Source: Pokkaliibacter plantistimulans
GTDB lineage: Bacteria > Pseudomonadota > Gammaproteobacteria > Pseudomonadales > Balneatricaceae
DNA: 62,240 nt
Assembly (NCBI RefSeq): GCF_003194385.1
Contig: NZ_LAPT01000074.1
Coordinates: 1-62,240, forward strand
Direction of reading: 5' to 3'
Shown: positions 59,299 through 62,240 of the stretch, in pieces
How the letters are laid out: the number at the start of each line of letters is the position of its first letter
How positions within the stretch are numbered: position 1 is the first letter of the stretch
Notes under the pieces: model-generated
The model's input: only the letters and a program-made list of their open reading frames with translations
Database searches by the model: none
Told to the model about the DNA's origin: nothing
Translations under genes and position numbers: made by a program

Positions 59299-59802
59299 AT
59301 GGAAGTCAACATTCGTCATGCGGACAAGGCCGACGTCGATGCCGTTCGCGTTATCTACAGTCAGCCTCATGCCTATGAGAACACCCTGCAGTTGCCCTAT
59401 CCCTCACAGGAGTCATGGGAAGCGCGTTTTGATCAGGTGGGCACCCATTATCATAATCTGATTGCTGAGGTCGGGGATGACGTCGTCGGCCAGCTCAGCC
59501 TGATCAGTAATAATCGGCCGCGACGACGACATGTGGCTGAGTTTGGTATGGCTGTCCGGCAGGATTATCTGGGCAAGGGCGTCGGTTCAGCGCTGCTGCG
59601 GGCAGCTTTGGACATGTGTGATCGTTGGCTGAATATCGAGCGTGTGGAAATAGAGGTGTACACCGACAACGCAGCGGCCATTGCGCTGTACAAGAAGTTT
59701 GGTTTTGAAATTGAAGGTGAGCATAAACTCTACGCCTTCAAGAACGGCCATTATGCAGATGTATTTACCATGGCGCGTTTTCGTCCACTGATGAAGAGCT
59801 AG
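59299..59802 (+). CDS. GNAT N-acetyltransferase, AaaT/YhhY-like
   Basis: 167 residues. The GNAT acetyl-CoA site is visible as RQDYLGKGVGSALL (about 95-108), and the C-terminal part reads NAAAIALYKKFGFEIEGEHKLYA. It resembles E. coli YhhY (AaaT), an L-amino acid N-acetyltransferase, across the chain (VIYSQPHAYENTLQLPYPSQESW, NRPRRRHVAEFGM, MCDRWLNIERVEIEV). It may acetylate amino acids or toxic amino acid analogues such as methionine sulfoximine. Monocistronic. Confidence 0.85.
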   Translation: MEVNIRHADKADVDAVRVIYSQPHAYENTLQLPYPSQESWEARFDQVGTHYHNLIAEVGDDVVGQLSLISNNRPRRRHVAEFGMAVRQDYLGKGVGSALLRAALDMCDRWLNIERVEIEVYTDNAAAIALYKKFGFEIEGEHKLYAFKNGHYADVFTMARFRPLMKS

Positions 59803-59922
59803 GTTAAGTAGTACCGCTATTCACCTCAAGAGAGGGCACGCTGCCTCAAAACGGACTCGCCCCATTAACGCAGGTCAATGCCGACGGTTGCCAGTATCGG
59901 AATGTCAGGAAGCAGAAATAAC

Positions 59923-59953
59923 AAAGGTGAGCCTGTCAGCTCGCCTTTGCTTT
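59923..59953 (+). terminator. Terminator between convergent GNAT and tpx genes
   Basis: AAAGGTGAGC/GCTCGCCTTT stem (one G-U pair on the plus strand), 6-nt loop, then GCTTTTT. It works best for the plus strand; on the minus strand the pair becomes a C-A mismatch. Confidence 0.7.
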
Positions 59954-59991
59954 TTGCAGTGATGAACTTTGCGTAGAGCGTGAACTCGCTC

Positions 59992-60489
59992 TTAGTTCAG
60001 TGCAGCCAGTGCCGCTTCATAATTAGGTTCATTGGCCACTTCGCCCACCAGCTCGGTGTAGGCCACTTTACCTTCAGCATCAACGACAACGACACAACGT
60101 GCGGTCAGGCCGGTCAGCGGGCCGTCGATCAGTTTTACGCCGTAATCAGCTGCGAAATCAGAGCGGAAGGCAGAAGCCGGGATAACCTTGTCCAGACCTT
60201 CAGCGCCGCAGAAGCGCGCCTGGGCAAAAGGCAGATCCTGAGAAACACACAGAACGACGGTGTTTTCCAGCGCGCTGGCTTTCTGGTTGAACACGCGAAC
60301 AGAGGTGGCGCAGGTAGGGGTATCAATGCTGGGGAAAACGTTCAGCACAACGCGCTGACCTTTCAGGCTTTCCAGAGTCACTTCAGACAGATCAGTTTTG
60401 ACCAGTGTCAGGGCAGGGGCCTGGCTGCCAACCGCAGGCAGGTCGCCGTTGGTGTTGAATGGATTACCTTTCAGCGTAACTGTAGCCAT
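59992..60489 (-). CDS. tpx: Thiol peroxidase Tpx
   Basis: 165 residues, full length. An atypical 2-Cys peroxiredoxin of the Tpx group with peroxidatic C60 in PSIDTPTC and resolving C94 in ARFCGAEG. It reduces hydrogen and lipid peroxides, in the family with electrons from thioredoxin. The open frame extends to TTG 60495, but ATG 60489 has GGAG 7 nt upstream and gives the canonical [10 protein letters not shown] start. Monocistronic, downstream of cysN with a terminator between them. Confidence 0.95.
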   Translation of the reverse strand: MATVTLKGNPFNTNGDLPAVGSQAPALTLVKTDLSEVTLESLKGQRVVLNVFPSIDTPTCATSVRVFNQKASALENTVVLCVSQDLPFAQARFCGAEGLDKVIPASAFRSDFAADYGVKLIDGPLTGLTARCVVVVDAEGKVAYTELVGEVANEPNYEAALAALN

Positions 60490-60609
60490 GTTCAAACTCC
60501 GTGTTGAATACCCACATCAGTATGCGGGTAGTAGTTGAGTAGCAGGGTCAGATATTGCGGGTGCAGGAGGTGAAATACAAGGTGTCGGGGCTGGTACGCG
60601 ACCTGAAAA

Positions 60610-60642
60610 GCAAAAAGCCGAAGCAGGGCTTCGGCTTTTTGC
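60610..60642 (-). terminator. Terminator of cysN
   Basis: Perfect 15-bp stem (60610-60624 with 60628-60642), 3-nt loop, ending in TTTTTGC on the minus strand. Confidence 0.88.
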
Positions 60643-60673
60643 GGGTATGGCTCACTGAATAGCGAGACAGGTA

Positions 60674-62101
60674 TTAGCGCAGCTTGCTGATATCTTTCGC
60701 GTCCCAGTGCGGGAAGTACTTGCGTACCAGCACGTTCAGCTCCTGCTCGAAAGCCTGCAGACGCTCAAGCTCATCCAGTTCCTTCTCACCCTGCGCATCG
60801 GCGATGCTGGCGATCATGCCTGCACCCAGCGTGGCGTTGGACATGCGGTCAATCAGGATAAAGGCGCCGGTGGTGCTGTTCTGCTCGTAGGCATCCAGTG
60901 CCAGTGGCTCATCCGTTACCAAACGGCAGCGACCAATCTCATTCAGGGCCAGGCTACGTGTGGCAGATTGAGCCATGGTGTTGACGTCGGTCTTGAAGTC
61001 AATGCGTTCCACCTTGGCAGGAATCAGCTTGCCACCGGTTTTCAGCCAGTAGCGCTTGCCTGCTTCCAGCTCGGCTTCGCTCATCCAGACGATATCGGCA
61101 TCGAACGTATCAGAAACGGTCGGCAGGTTATCGCTCCTGACGATGACGTCGCCACGGCTGATATCGATTTCGTCTTCCAGTACCAGGGTGATGGCCTGAG
61201 GCGGGAAGGCTTCGTCCAGCTCACCGTCGGCAGTCACAATGGCTTTGACCTTGCTGGATTTGCCAGAGGGCAGGGCAGTGACGCTGTCGCCTTTGCGCAC
61301 GATGCCGGAGGCGACCGTACCGCAGAAACCACGGAAGTCCAGGTTGGGACGGTTGACGAACTGCACGGGCATGCGGAAGTCGTCGAAGTTGATGTCTTTG
61401 GTGATCTCAACGTTTTCCAGAATCTGCATCAGCGGCTCACCCTGATACCAAGGCATGGCGTCAGACTTGTTCACCACGTTGTCACCGTTCAGGGCAGACA
61501 TCGGCACAAACTGGATATCAGGGATATGCAGAGCCTTGGCGAACTCCAGATATTCATCGCGGATGCGGTTGAATTCGGCTTCATCAAAGTGCACCAGATC
61601 CATCTTGTTGATGGCGACGACAACGTGCTTGATACCCAGCAGGTTGACAATAAAACTGTGACGGCGAGTCTGGGTCAGTACACCACGGCGGGCATCGATA
61701 AGAATGATGGCCAGGTTGGCGGTGGAAGCACCGGTAGCCATGTTGCGGGTGTACTGCTCATGGCCGGGGGTGTCAGCGATGATGAACTTGCGCTTGTCAG
61801 TAGAGAAATAGCGGTAAGCCACATCGATGGTGATACCTTGCTCACGCTCAGACTGCAGGCCATCCACCAGCAACGCCAGGTCCAGCGCTTCACCTGCATT
61901 GCCCACACGTTCGTTGTCTTTGTGCAGGGCTGCCAGATGGTCTTCAAAAATCAGCTTGGTGTCATAAAGCAGACGGCCAATCAGGGTGGATTTGCCATCG
62001 TCAACGCTGCCGCAGGTGATAAAGCGCAGCAGGTCCTTGTTCTCGTGCTGTTTCAGGTAGCCGAGGATATCGGATTCGATCAGTTCGGAGGCGTGACTCA
62101 T
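60674..62101 (-). CDS. cysN: Sulfate adenylyltransferase GTPase subunit CysN
   Basis: 475 residues. GTP-binding motifs are GSVDDGKST (31-39), DTPGHEQY (about 110-117) and NKMDL (about 165-169), followed by EF-Tu-like beta domains. With CysD it makes adenosine 5'-phosphosulfate from sulfate and ATP, driven by GTP hydrolysis, in assimilatory sulfate reduction. No CysC kinase domain is fused at the C terminus, unlike the CysNC of many Pseudomonas. AGGAGA precedes the ATG. cysD, usually just upstream, is not in the 139 bp available; a repeat element begins there instead. Confidence 0.94.
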   Translation of the reverse strand: MSHASELIESDILGYLKQHENKDLLRFITCGSVDDGKSTLIGRLLYDTKLIFEDHLAALHKDNERVGNAGEALDLALLVDGLQSEREQGITIDVAYRYFSTDKRKFIIADTPGHEQYTRNMATGASTANLAIILIDARRGVLTQTRRHSFIVNLLGIKHVVVAINKMDLVHFDEAEFNRIRDEYLEFAKALHIPDIQFVPMSALNGDNVVNKSDAMPWYQGEPLMQILENVEITKDINFDDFRMPVQFVNRPNLDFRGFCGTVASGIVRKGDSVTALPSGKSSKVKAIVTADGELDEAFPPQAITLVLEDEIDISRGDVIVRSDNLPTVSDTFDADIVWMSEAELEAGKRYWLKTGGKLIPAKVERIDFKTDVNTMAQSATRSLALNEIGRCRLVTDEPLALDAYEQNSTTGAFILIDRMSNATLGAGMIASIADAQGEKELDELERLQAFEQELNVLVRKYFPHWDAKDISKLR

Positions 62102-62200
62102 TCGGTTCTCCTAATCGGAAGTGCAGGCACTGATGCTGGCCTGCAAGCTTCCATATCTCATTCGTTCTTGCTAAGGGCTGTGAACAACACGCCTTTAGCG
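62102..62200 (-). promoter_or_regulatory. cysN leader region
   Basis: About 100 bp between cysN and the repeat at the window edge. It contains a GCAGGC-N10-GCCTGC inverted repeat (about 62124-62149) and the ribosome site. No CysB site could be defined. Confidence 0.3.
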
Positions 62201-62240
62201 GGCTGTTGAAAATCTATCAGCGTTGCCGAATACCGCGTCA
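62201..62240. repeat. MITE-like repeat, copy cut by the window edge
   Basis: GGCTGTTGAAAATCTATC and the following bases match positions 64-103 with 37 of 40 identities, in the same orientation. The copy continues beyond the window. Confidence 0.75.

Noticed and set aside
60707-62209. 500-codon plus-strand frame opposite cysN
   Set aside because: Shadow of a highly conserved gene; no family features on this strand.
59-62240. Direct repeats near both ends of the window read as the ends of one large composite transposon or island
   Set aside because: The contents are mostly ordinary chromosomal genes. The repeat has a third copy inside and looks like a dispersed small element; the window edge is arbitrary.
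1-62240. CRISPR array, tRNA, rRNA or prophage genes
   Set aside because: No regularly spaced repeats, tRNA-like cloverleafs, rRNA motifs or phage structural genes were seen.

Overview
The window looks like the chromosome of a free-living, probably marine or aquatic gammaproteobacterium of the Oceanospirillales/Pseudomonadales type. I infer this from moderately high GC, Pseudomonas-like BauA and MmsA, several NodT-type outer membrane factors, tripartite tricarboxylate transporters (TTT), a BCCT osmolyte/choline carrier, and BtsS, YgiB, YgiC and YhhY homologues close to the E. coli forms. No tRNA, rRNA or CRISPR array was seen.

Layout. 1-5.4 kb: an intergenic MITE-like repeat, then beta-alanine aminotransferase (bauA), (methyl)malonate-semialdehyde dehydrogenase (mmsA) and a carbamoyl-amino-acid amidohydrolase. 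Together these could take N-carbamoyl-beta-alanine, from reductive pyrimidine breakdown, to beta-alanine and on to acetyl-CoA. 5.4-9.9 kb: a BetT-like BCCT transporter, a pseudouridine-synthase-like protein without its catalytic Asp, and an NCS2 purine permease. 9.9-16.5 kb: a first TTT locus with a TctA-TctB fusion, a TctC gene broken by an internal deletion, and a divergent TctD/TctE two-component pair; then a LysR regulator and a small repeat protein. 17-23.2 kb: a MacA-MacB-outer membrane factor export operon and an IS1182-type insertion sequence.

23.2-32.4 kb: a putative Fur-controlled siderophore esterase, then the most unusual block. It has two tandem DUF3857/transglutaminase-like proteins (one with its catalytic Cys replaced by Ser), a small membrane protein, DUF350 (YjfL-like), DUF1190 lipoprotein (YgiB-like) and an ATP-grasp ligase (YgiC-like). 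32.4-37.4 kb: the SbcCD nuclease, with a very glutamine-rich SbcC. 37.9-39.7 kb: a class I glutamine amidotransferase and an AT-rich lipoprotein gene that looks acquired.

39.9-45.7 kb: a BtsS/BtsR pyruvate-type sensory system with a short CstA-family transporter, an LprI-like protein and an unrecognised gene. 45.7-52.3 kb: an RND efflux operon with a divergent TetR regulator and a perfect 20-bp palindrome between them. 52.3-59.2 kb: a second, intact TTT system (tctCBA) divergent from a response regulator, a histidine kinase and an extracytoplasmic binding protein, which suggests three-component sensing. 59.3-62.2 kb: a YhhY-like acetyltransferase, thiol peroxidase and cysN, with another copy of the first repeat at the right edge.

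Most operons end in clear stem-loop terminators. Those between convergent genes often look bidirectional.
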